Assembly (NCBI GenBank): GCA_964632845.1
Contig: CAZWDU010000023.1
Location: 1 to 23,119, forward strand
Reading direction: 5' to 3'
Origin: JAOZHU01 sp964632845
Lineage (GTDB): Archaea; Thermoproteota; Bathyarchaeia; Bathyarchaeales; Bathycorpusculaceae
Length of the DNA: 23,119 bases
In this document: positions 8,008-14,723 of the stretch, piece by piece
How positions within the stretch are numbered: position 1 is the stretch's first letter
Layout: each line of letters begins with the position of its first letter
The notes under the pieces: generated by a model
The model's input: only the letters and a program-made list of their open reading frames with translations
Databases searched by the model: none
Told to the model about the DNA's origin: nothing
Translations under genes and position numbers: made by a program

Positions 8008-9197
8008 CTCAACGCTTCCTCGTAAACCCTAAGCACTTTTTGAACAATTAGCCGCCAGTCAAACCTTTCCAGAATCGTTTGCCGTGCCAAGATACCCATC
8101 TCCGCCGCGTCAGCAGGATGCTCCAGGCAATGCAGAATCTTGTCAGCCAACTGTTTCGCATTGAACGGCTGCACCAAAAACCCGTTCTTTCCGCTGTCAA
8201 TCATTTCTGGAATGCCACCTACGCCTGTGGTAACCACAGGCAAGCCTGTTGACAACGCTTCCAGCACGGCGAAGGGCAAGTTCTCGTAGAACGTGGAAAA
8301 CGCAAAAACATCCGCCGCCTGATACAGTCGCGGCAACTTCTTGTCTGGAAAGTATCCAGTGAAGATTATGCTGTTTCTCACGCCGAGCCTTTCTGCATGG
8401 GCAATAAGTTTCTTCATCTCGTTGCTTTGCCCTTTGCCTGAAATTACAAACTTGGCGTCTCTAAACCGCTTCACTACAGCGGGCATGCTTTCGATTAGCG
8501 TAAACAAGCCTTTCCGCGCGTATAATCTGCCCACTGAGAGTATGGCTATATCTTCGGGGTTTAAGCCAAGTTCTTCTTTCACTTTGCGCTTATCAGTTGC
8601 AGGCTGGAACTTGTGGGTGTCTACGCCGTTGTGGATGACGCGGATTTTCGCTGCGTTCACCTTATAGTACTGCTCAAGTTCTCTTCTCGTGAAGTCGCTT
8701 ACGGCGATTATCCTGTTTGCTCGTTCAAGCATTTTCTCTTCAAAAATCCTTAGGAACCAGTTGAAGCTCACCATGAACTTCTCGTTCGGGTTAAGCCTGC
8801 TGTACGGCTCGCCTCGGATGGCTTCAGCTTCGCCCTTCCATGTCGAATGCACAGTTGTCACAAGTGTTTTTCCAAAGTTTGCAGGCACAGCAAAACTCGG
8901 TACCAGCGGCAAATTAGTATGCGCAATATCTGCGGTCCAGCTGTTGTGTATCTTGTTCATTTTCCTATGGGCTGTGCCTGCGAACAGGAAAGACTTAATC
9001 AACGGCGTTTTAGGCGTTTTAAGGAAAAACGCAGATAACTGTGGGTTTACTTTCACGTCTGCGCTTGTATCGTATCCCGTTACGACGCAGATGGAGTTTC
9101 CGCGTTTTATAAGTTCATTCGAGAGGTAGTAAACGTAAGCTCCTGTGCCGCCTGAAAGAGGCAGGTACTCTGGCGAGATGAAGCACACTTTAACCAT
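8004..9197 (-). CDS. GT4-family glycosyltransferase (glycosyltransferase group 1)
   Basis: The 397-residue GT-B enzyme opens with VCFISPEYLPLSGGTGAYV, the glycine-rich N-terminal loop of GT4 enzymes. It has VIHNGVDTHKF near 187, SVGRLYARKG at about 221-230, and the E-X7-E nucleotide-sugar motif ENLPFAVLE (Glu305 and Glu313), followed by GLPVVTTGVGGIPE. It transfers a sugar from a nucleotide donor with retention of configuration; donor and acceptor are unknown. The ATG at 9197 is chosen over a longer open frame to 9395, because the extra 66 residues are the antisense-like shadow of the upstream gene's end and have no family match. An SD (AGGAAG) lies at the very end of the upstream gene, 8 nt separate the genes, and this is the last gene of the operon. 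Confidence 0.9.
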   Translation of the reverse strand: MVKVCFISPEYLPLSGGTGAYVYYLSNELIKRGNSICVVTGYDTSADVKVNPQLSAFFLKTPKTPLIKSFLFAGTAHRKMNKIHNSWTADIAHTNLPLVPSFAVPANFGKTLVTTVHSTWKGEAEAIRGEPYSRLNPNEKFMVSFNWFLRIFEEKMLERANRIIAVSDFTRRELEQYYKVNAAKIRVIHNGVDTHKFQPATDKRKVKEELGLNPEDIAILSVGRLYARKGLFTLIESMPAVVKRFRDAKFVISGKGQSNEMKKLIAHAERLGVRNSIIFTGYFPDKKLPRLYQAADVFAFSTFYENLPFAVLEALSTGLPVVTTGVGGIPEMIDSGKNGFLVQPFNAKQLADKILHCLEHPADAAEMGILARQTILERFDWRLIVQKVLRVYEEALS

Positions 9198-9205
9198 GTT
9201 GTCTT

Positions 9206-10204
9206 TCACTTCCTTTCTCCTATTAGGAACCGCACGGTGGTGATTGCGGCGCCTGTTAACCACGCAAACGCCCTGACAAAGTAAAGCACGACTAGCCGCA
9301 TGGCGGTTTTGTCTTTGAACTTGACAGCAAGCTTCGCGGCGGAGTAAACATAGTAGACAAAAATAAGCGTTAGAATGAGGGCGGACGCGTACCATAAAGG
9401 TCTCAGCATTTCTATTAATCCGAGCAGGAACAGCGCTATCACCGTAAGCATCAAAGCAGGTTGAATGTTCATGAGGAAATCGGTTATTTCGTCTCCTTTA
9501 GCTAGCTTGGCGTGTTTAAAGTAAAGCTTAATTGTGTTCTTGCCGTACTGCAGTTGCTGCCTGTAAAAAGCATGCACCGTGGCTCTGTTGAAGTGATAGC
9601 ACTTGGCGTTTGCGTCGAAAACTATCTTGTAGCCCATATGAGTTATTTTGAACCCAAGGTCTGTATCATACTGCGACGGCAAGTGCTCATCAAAACCACC
9701 TGCTTCTTCAATTACGCTTTTTTTCATCAGAAGGTTCATTGTTGCGATGCGTGTAGCATATTTCTTCAAGCGGGCATACCTATTCGCCATTTCGTACCCG
9801 ATGCTTCTCGCCCACGGGTTTTCAGTGTTCCAAGTTTCGATGCCGCCGCTTACCCCTGCCACTTTAGGGTCATCCAAATGACGTACAAGCTTGTTCAGCC
9901 ATTCTTTTTCTACTTTCGCGTCTGAATCAATAAACCCTACAATGTCGTGGCATGCGATTTTAATTGCATAGTTGTACGCGGCTGGAGCATTAAGAGGTGT
10001 AGAAACTACTTTAACTGGATACTGCTCAGCTATTTGCACGGTTGTATCCTTCGAGCATCCGTCGACAAGGATTATTTCCAGAGAATCTTTGGGGTAGTTT
10101 AACTCGCAAATGGATTTTAGGCACTCGCTTATAGTTTGTTCATTGTTGAGTGTTGCGATGATTATTGAAATTTTGGGTGGAGCAACAGCATTCACTGTTT
10201 TCAT
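9206..10204 (-). CDS. GT2-family glycosyltransferase with C-terminal membrane segments
   Basis: The 332-residue protein has a GT-A domain (about 10-240): ISIIIATLNNEQTISECL, the nucleotide-binding ILVDGCSKDTT, and the metal-binding DSD at residues 93-95 (GFIDSDAKVE). Two or three hydrophobic helices follow between about 250 and 325 (ALMLTVIALFLLGLIEML, then YASALILTLIFVYYVYSA). Such enzymes work at the membrane, often on lipid-linked sugars. The start ATG overlaps the TGA of the upstream gene (ATGA, 10201-10204), and the GGTGG of that gene's last codons precedes it closely, so expression is coupled. The substrate is unknown. The operon context fits assembly of a surface glycan or a lipid-linked oligosaccharide. 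Confidence 0.88.
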   Translation of the reverse strand: MKTVNAVAPPKISIIIATLNNEQTISECLKSICELNYPKDSLEIILVDGCSKDTTVQIAEQYPVKVVSTPLNAPAAYNYAIKIACHDIVGFIDSDAKVEKEWLNKLVRHLDDPKVAGVSGGIETWNTENPWARSIGYEMANRYARLKKYATRIATMNLLMKKSVIEEAGGFDEHLPSQYDTDLGFKITHMGYKIVFDANAKCYHFNRATVHAFYRQQLQYGKNTIKLYFKHAKLAKGDEITDFLMNIQPALMLTVIALFLLGLIEMLRPLWYASALILTLIFVYYVYSAAKLAVKFKDKTAMRLVVLYFVRAFAWLTGAAITTVRFLIGERK

Positions 10205-10902
10205 CCACCTTTTATGTATGCTGCAACTATTGACAATAGAATTCTGAAGCCGTCAACCATCGGGTCTAATCGCGACCTTCCGTACGTTCTCTGCTCGAAG
10301 CTTATCGGCACTTCTTTTACTCTGAAGCCTTTGTGGGCCGTCTTTACAAGCATTTCAGATTCTATTTCGTATCCATCCGATGTTAACTTTGAAGCTTTTA
10401 AAATTTCAGAGTTCATTGCGCGGTAACCTGACTGTGAATCAGTAACTTCTGCACTTGTGAAAAACTTAATTAAAGCGTTGAATAAGCGAACGCCAATCGC
10501 GTTCAGTTTCTTAGCTGAAACGGGTTTGTTGTTTAGGAATCGGGAGCCGATGACAAAATCTGCTTGGTCTCGCAGTATGGGCGCCAGCAAAAGCGGTAAC
10601 TCCTCTGGACGGTGTGAACCATCTGAGTCTATTGTAGCTATTATTTCGCCTTTTGCTTTTGTGAAGCCAACCCGCAGCGCGCAACCTTTGCCCATGTGCT
10701 TTTTCAACGAGCAAACTCTGACGCGATATTTTCTCGAAATTTCCAGCGACCTGTCTGTGGAACAGTCGTCCACAACTATTACTTCATGTTTTAAACTGAC
10801 CTTTTGCATTGTTGCTTTCAATCGTGCTATTACGTCACCTATCGTCGGCTCCTCGTTGAACACGGGAATTACCACGGAAAGCAACATTTCATTTTTTTGC
10901 AT
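10201..10902 (-). CDS. DPM1-like GT2 glycosyltransferase (dolichol-phosphate sugar synthase type)
   Basis: The 233-residue protein is a short GT-A enzyme of the dolichyl-phosphate mannose/glucose synthase type. It shows SVVIPVFNEEPTIGDVI, VIVVDDCSTDRS, the metal-binding DSDGSH (from residue 92), DFVIGSRF and the DSQSGYRAM acceptor-loop motif. There is no separate membrane domain, only a mildly hydrophobic C-terminus, as in the soluble or peripheral DPM1 class. The expected reaction is transfer of a hexose from GDP- or UDP-sugar to a polyprenyl phosphate; the sugar cannot be told. It is the first gene of the three-gene glycosyltransferase operon. A TATA box about 26-33 nt before the ATG predicts a nearly leaderless transcript, in keeping with the missing SD. 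Confidence 0.88.
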   Translation of the reverse strand: MQKNEMLLSVVIPVFNEEPTIGDVIARLKATMQKVSLKHEVIVVDDCSTDRSLEISRKYRVRVCSLKKHMGKGCALRVGFTKAKGEIIATIDSDGSHRPEELPLLLAPILRDQADFVIGSRFLNNKPVSAKKLNAIGVRLFNALIKFFTSAEVTDSQSGYRAMNSEILKASKLTSDGYEIESEMLVKTAHKGFRVKEVPISFEQRTYGRSRLDPMVDGFRILLSIVAAYIKGG

Positions 10903-10927
10903 CTTATTAAGATGCTCAACGAAAGAA

Positions 10928-10935
10928 TTTATAAA
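10928..10935 (-). promoter_or_regulatory. TATA box of the glycosyltransferase operon
   Basis: TTTATAAA is self-complementary and lies 26-33 nt before the ATG at 10902 on the minus strand, the right distance for a leaderless start. Being symmetrical, it could also act rightward, but the rightward gene has a closer candidate. Confidence 0.5.
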
Positions 10936-10946
10936 CTTTGGCTGTG

Positions 10947-10955
10947 AATTTTATC
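10947..10955 (+). promoter_or_regulatory. TATA-like box for the small membrane protein gene
   Basis: AATTTTATC stands about 33-41 nt before the ATG at 10988 and would start the transcript near 10975-10980. The two promoters of this 85-nt divergent gap are nearly back to back. Confidence 0.3.
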
Positions 10956-10987
10956 AGGCTCTGATTAATCAAGAATTGACGTAAAAA

Positions 10988-11539
10988 ATGGCAACGAGTA
11001 TGCTTGGCAGAATGGAAACAGACCGAACAATATGGTTTTCCATGTGGTTTTTGGGGGCAATAGCCACTTTCGGCGTTGCGTTTTTTCCCATGTTCTACCG
11101 CTTGATTGACAGCAGAAACAAGCATTTCCGCCGAGAAGCCACGCTGGAACAGCAGATTAACCAGTGGCTTGTTAAACAAGGCAAAGAAGCGCAGGCAACC
11201 GCTTGCCCTATGGACAGGAACGCGAAAGCGTGGGCAGCCTCCATAATCCTCATAATTCCCGCGTTTGTCATAACTTATTACTTGTCCAGAGACTTACAGG
11301 CTCACGAGCAGCATCAGGACATGTTTCTCGCGCATGCTTTTCCAGAGCGGATATTTATGACGCAGACGATACCGATAAAAAAATATGCCTTGCTCACTAT
11401 AGTTACATTAGGAGTGGGCGGAGTTTACTGGCTTTACAGAGTTATAAACCTGTACAACGCTCACTTCAAAGCACAATGGAAAGTGGAGAAAGAAATCGCG
11501 CGTTTACTGGAGGAAAAGAAAGTTGTCGAGCACGTGTAA
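10988..11539 (+). CDS. Small membrane protein, three predicted helices (DUF4234-like?)
   Basis: The 183-residue protein is not firmly recognised. Hydrophobic helices are visible at about 16-37, 80-98 and 132-152. Between the first two is a charged region (SRNKHFRREATLEQQINQWLVKQG) likely to be an amphipathic or coiled helix, and the C-terminal end is also charged (KVEKEIARLLEEKK). The third helix with its tail (LGVGGVYWLYRVINLYNAHFKAQ) resembles the DUF4234-type pattern of aromatic residues followed by N-X-H-F, which is only a loose likeness. ATGs at residues 5 and 9 are alternative starts; there is no convincing SD. The 3' end overlaps the CobD-like gene by 17 nt and supplies its SD, so the two are co-expressed. 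Confidence 0.75.
   Translation: MATSMLGRMETDRTIWFSMWFLGAIATFGVAFFPMFYRLIDSRNKHFRREATLEQQINQWLVKQGKEAQATACPMDRNAKAWAASIILIIPAFVITYYLSRDLQAHEQHQDMFLAHAFPERIFMTQTIPIKKYALLTIVTLGVGGVYWLYRVINLYNAHFKAQWKVEKEIARLLEEKKVVEHV
11509..11513 (+). promoter_or_regulatory. Ribosome binding site that fixes a TTG start at 11523
   Basis: A perfect GGAGG lies 9 nt before TTG 11523, inside the end of the upstream gene. It supports the TTG as the start and a coupled translation of the aminotransferase-fold gene. Confidence 0.7.
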
Positions 11540-12641
11540 GAAAAAAAGGTTTGTCAGCCACGGCGGTGACGTATGGGGCTTCAGCAGGAAATACAACATT
11601 CCCATCGAGAAAGTGCTTGACTTCAGTGGACCAGTTAATTTTCTCGGTCCCTCGCCTAAAGCGGTAGAAGCCGTGAAGCAGAACGCTCGTCTGATTCGTT
11701 TCTATCCTGACCCAAACCCTGTGGAATTGCGAACGGAAATTGCCGCGTACGTTGGGCATGGCGTCTGCGCAGAAAACATCCTGCTTGGCAACGGCTCCAT
11801 AGAACTCATCTACATGCCTACCGAAGTTTTTCCGCGGAACTTTAAAGCCATAATTCCCGTGCCGTCATTCACCGAGTACGAAAAAGCAGTGTTGCGCGTA
11901 GGCGGTGAAGCAATTTTCGTGCAACTACCCAGCGACTTCGCGTTAAACACTGAAAGCGTGAAGAAGGCGGTCACGGATGACACGCGGATAATATATATCT
12001 GCAACCCTCACAGTCCATCAGGTACACTCTATAGTCGAGAAACGATTTTGGATTTAGTTGAGTTCTGCCAGAAAAAAGATATAGTCGTCAGCATAGACGA
12101 GAATTACATAGAATTCAGTAGTAAAGGCCAAGACGCCACCGTAGCAGGCTACGTGAAAAAGTACGCAAATCTTTTTGTTATCAGGTCGGTTACGAAATTC
12201 TACGGGATGCCTGGCATACGCTTCGGCTACGGTATCACAGCAGAAAGCTTCATAGAAACCTTGCAGACCGTACGGCAACCGTGGAGCATCAACAGCTTAG
12301 CGAGCTACGCCACCTTAGCAGCGTTTAAGGATGCGGAGTTCATTGAAAACACCAAGCGCACAATCGCTAAAGAAAAGGCCAAGTTTGCAAAAATGCTTAC
12401 TGAAATCGGCGGACTACACGTTTTTCCATCTGAAACAAACTTCTTGCTTGTGAAAATCCTAAAGCCAAGGCTCACTTCCACTTGGCTAAGAGAAGAGTTG
12501 GCAAAAGAAGGGCTCCTAATCAGAGACTGCAGCACTTTTGTGGGCTTAGATGACAGTTACTTCAGAGTCACAGTCAGGTCGGCAGAAAACAACACGCGGC
12601 TATTGGAGACTTTGAAGAAAATCATCAGCAAAACTAACTAG
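11523..12641 (+). CDS. PLP enzyme, threonine-phosphate decarboxylase / histidinol-phosphate aminotransferase family
   Basis: The 372-residue fold-type I PLP enzyme opens with SHGGDVWGFSRKY and VLDFSGPVNFLGPSP, the form typical of CobD-type L-threonine-O-3-phosphate decarboxylases. Other marks are LLGNGSIELIY, NPHSPSG (Asn161), IDENYIEF (Asp192, which pairs with the pyridine nitrogen), SVTKFYGMPGIRFGYG with the Schiff-base Lys225, and a substrate-binding Arg in FRVTVRSAENN. CobD makes aminopropanol phosphate for the lower loop of cobamides; HisC makes histidinol phosphate. The N-terminal HGG favours CobD, and the upstream B12-dependent radical SAM gene shows that the cell uses cobamides, but no other cobamide or histidine gene is adjacent. 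Start TTG 11523 is backed by GGAGG at 11509-11513. Confidence 0.82.
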   Translation: MSSTCKKKRFVSHGGDVWGFSRKYNIPIEKVLDFSGPVNFLGPSPKAVEAVKQNARLIRFYPDPNPVELRTEIAAYVGHGVCAENILLGNGSIELIYMPTEVFPRNFKAIIPVPSFTEYEKAVLRVGGEAIFVQLPSDFALNTESVKKAVTDDTRIIYICNPHSPSGTLYSRETILDLVEFCQKKDIVVSIDENYIEFSSKGQDATVAGYVKKYANLFVIRSVTKFYGMPGIRFGYGITAESFIETLQTVRQPWSINSLASYATLAAFKDAEFIENTKRTIAKEKAKFAKMLTEIGGLHVFPSETNFLLVKILKPRLTSTWLREELAKEGLLIRDCSTFVGLDDSYFRVTVRSAENNTRLLETLKKIISKTN

Positions 12642-13109
12642 GCCACAGGATACTCTCAACCTTTTACTCTGGCTGCTTAAGTGATTTCGCTTTCGCCTCA
12701 ACTTCAGCCCTTACAAAAATGTGAGCTGTGCTCTTTGGACACGCTTATCAAAGTAGTATAGCTTTATGTTCCGGCTTTTCTGTAAATGGATGTAATTTGT
12801 TCCAAGCATAGCGATGGAAGCCCTTTCATGTTTTTGGAGTCTAGTAGAAATTCAATTTAGAAACATAGGAGTCTATTCATAGGCTAACTAAACTGTGCAC
12901 TCTAATGGATAGCGTGATAATGTTCAAAGGTAAGCTTTTGCAAACGCGTAATCAGCCGCAAACGGATACCGCGCTTAAAACGGCGGCACCGCCCAGTTTC
13001 TATCATTTAATAGGCTCGTAAGGCGCAGAAAATCATCAGGCAAAGGCGAATAATAAGCGAATATTTTTATAATCGGGTTCCAACACCTCATTGGCACGAG
13101 GCTCAGAAG
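12642..13109. other. 468-nt intergenic region upstream of rpl1
   Basis: I find no convincing gene here. Signals seen are a compact GC-rich inverted repeat GGCGG-CA-CCGCC (12982-12993) and the rpl1 promoter at its right end. Very short frames (for example a 24-codon ATG frame from 12786) lack SD support. No tRNA-like cloverleaf or C/D-box pair could be assembled by eye. Confidence 0.5.
13064..13072 (+). promoter_or_regulatory. TATA box of the rpl1-rpl10 operon
   Basis: TTTTTATAA lies about 38-46 nt before the ATG at 13110, placing the transcript start near 13094. The short leader carries GAGG (13098-13101), about 8 nt before the ATG, as SD. Confidence 0.5.
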
Positions 13110-13760
13110 ATGCCCTTAGACAAGAAGACTATAGTAGACGCAGTTAAAGAGGCAAAAGAGAAGTCTGGACAGAAAAAGTTCAACCAAACAATAGACTTAA
13201 TTCTGAACATTCAAGAGATCGACATGAAAGCACCAGAAGGCAAGATCCAAGCCGTTATAGACCTTCCTCACGTCACGGGAAAACCGAACAAAATTTGCAT
13301 TGTTGCCTCTGGCGAATTAGCGCTTAAATCCCGCAAAGCAAACGCCGACAAAGTCGTAGAAAAAGCTGACTTGGAAGCGTTAGCGGGCAAAAAGAAAGAC
13401 CTGCGCAAGTTAGCCAGCGATTTTGACGTGTTCATAGCTGAAGCCCCATTAATGCCGCTTGTGGGCAGAATTTTGGGTCCAGTTTTAGGTCCAAGGGGAA
13501 AATTGCCTGTGCCTGTTCCGCCTAACATTGACATAGCGGCTGTAATCGCGAAACACCGCAAGACGGTAGTTGTGCGAATGCGCAACCAGCCCATCATTCA
13601 ATGCTCCATCGGAACAGAAAACATGAACGAAGAAGAATTATACGATAACATCCAGGCCGTTTTGAGGTTCCTAGACGGCAAGCTCAAAAGAGGCCTCAAA
13701 AACATAAAGCTTGCCTACATAAAAACATCCATGGGAACCCCAGTAAAAATCAAACCATAA
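13110..13760 (+). CDS. rpl1: 50S ribosomal protein L1 (uL1)
   Basis: The 216-residue protein matches archaeal uL1 in length and sequence: FNQTIDLILNIQEIDMKAPEGKI at the N-terminus, then the two-domain body with FIAEAPLMPLVGRILGPVLGPRGKLP and PVPP in the middle, and KTSMGTPVKI at the end. uL1 forms the mobile L1 stalk on 23S rRNA that helps release E-site tRNA. In several archaea and bacteria it also represses its own mRNA by binding a copy of the rRNA site. A dedicated TATA box precedes it. In many archaea rpl11 lies directly upstream; here a 468-nt gap does. rpl10 follows after 15 nt. Confidence 0.97.
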   Translation: MPLDKKTIVDAVKEAKEKSGQKKFNQTIDLILNIQEIDMKAPEGKIQAVIDLPHVTGKPNKICIVASGELALKSRKANADKVVEKADLEALAGKKKDLRKLASDFDVFIAEAPLMPLVGRILGPVLGPRGKLPVPVPPNIDIAAVIAKHRKTVVVRMRNQPIIQCSIGTENMNEEELYDNIQAVLRFLDGKLKRGLKNIKLAYIKTSMGTPVKIKP

Positions 13761-13775
13761 CAGGAAGGAAAACAC

Positions 13776-14639
13776 ATGCCCTCCCAACAAGTCTTAGAAG
13801 AAAAATCCAGCCAAGTTGAAGAAATAAAAGAAATCCTAACCGAATACAAATCTATAGGCATCGCCAGCCTGCAAAAAGTCCGCGCTGCGCAGCTTCAGGA
13901 ATTAAAGAAAAACTTGGCTGGCAAAGTCTGCATGCGCGTCCTGAAAAACACGCTCCTCAAAATAGCCCTCGAAAACATGGACACTGCAGAACTGAAACAG
14001 CTTGAAGCGTACTTGGAAGGGTCAAACCTTTTCCTATTTACAGACCTCAACCCATTCAAACTGGCACTTCTTCTGGAAAGAGGCAAAGTTAAAACCACCG
14101 CCAAATCAGGCGACACCGCCGCAATGGACGTGGTTATCCCAGCGGGAAACACTGGGCAACCACCAGGCCCAATAATTAGCCAACTCAACACTGTTGGTTT
14201 GCCAACCAGAATCGAATCAGGCAGCGTATGGGTAAGCAAAGATACACTAGTAGTCCGCAAAGGCGAAACCATCAACGAACGCCTCGCCGCCGTACTCTCC
14301 AAACTCGGCGTAAAAGCAGTTGAAGCAGGATTATCAATGACCGCAGTCTACGACGAAGGCTTAATGATAACAGGCGACCACCTGAAAATCGACGTAAACG
14401 AAACCCGAAAAACCGTTGAACAAAGCCACGGCGACGCCTTCGCCCTATCCCTAAGCATAGCCTACCCAACACACGACAACATAGACGCGCTCCTGCAAAC
14501 CGCGCACCAAAAAGCCTTTGCTCTGTCAATAAGCGCAGCCGTCCCCACAAAAGAAAACATTGCCGATCTACTCAGAAAAGCACACATACAAATGCTCAGC
14601 CTAAACACCACAATAGAAAAAACAACACCCAAAAGCTAA
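13776..14639 (+). CDS. rpl10: 50S ribosomal protein L10 (uL10, P0)
   Basis: The 287-residue protein is the archaeal stalk base uL10/P0: an N-terminal rRNA-binding domain (VEEIKEILTEYKSIGIASLQKVRAAQLQELKK), the archaeal insertion domain (residues about 105-185, with PAGNTGQPPGPIISQLNTVGLPTRIESG), and a C-terminal spine that binds L12 dimers. The spine shows tandem units, AFALSLSIAYPTHDNIDALLQTAHQK then AFALSISAAVPTKENIADLLRKAH. It stops at TTIEKTTPKS, without the acidic linker and hydrophobic GLF-type tail usual for archaeal P0. The SD AGGAAGG lies in the 15-nt spacer after rpl1. No rpl12 follows; the next gene is convergent. Confidence 0.95.
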   Translation: MPSQQVLEEKSSQVEEIKEILTEYKSIGIASLQKVRAAQLQELKKNLAGKVCMRVLKNTLLKIALENMDTAELKQLEAYLEGSNLFLFTDLNPFKLALLLERGKVKTTAKSGDTAAMDVVIPAGNTGQPPGPIISQLNTVGLPTRIESGSVWVSKDTLVVRKGETINERLAAVLSKLGVKAVEAGLSMTAVYDEGLMITGDHLKIDVNETRKTVEQSHGDAFALSLSIAYPTHDNIDALLQTAHQKAFALSISAAVPTKENIADLLRKAHIQMLSLNTTIEKTTPKS

Positions 14640-14723
14640 ACCAACTGCACATCTAAATTTAGCCTACATATCACCATTTAAACAGAGTAGGTATAAGTTT
14701 TTCCACGCGCTAGTGCTGCCAGT

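Noticed and set aside
9198..9395. 66-residue N-terminal extension of the GT4 gene
   Set aside because: It overlaps the end of the upstream GT2 gene in another frame, is Arg/Cys-rich and unlike any GT4 start. The ATG at 9197 has an SD and begins exactly at the conserved N-terminal strand.
12642..13109. Possible tRNA or small RNA gene, or 24-codon ATG frame from 12786
   Set aside because: GGGTTCCAA near 13075 recalls a T-loop, but no acceptor or anticodon stems can be matched around it. No C/D box pair is present, and the short frame has no SD.
14272..14550. 92-codon Arg/Leu-rich frame on the minus strand
   Set aside because: It is a shadow of the repetitive C-terminal part of rpl10, with a low-complexity product.
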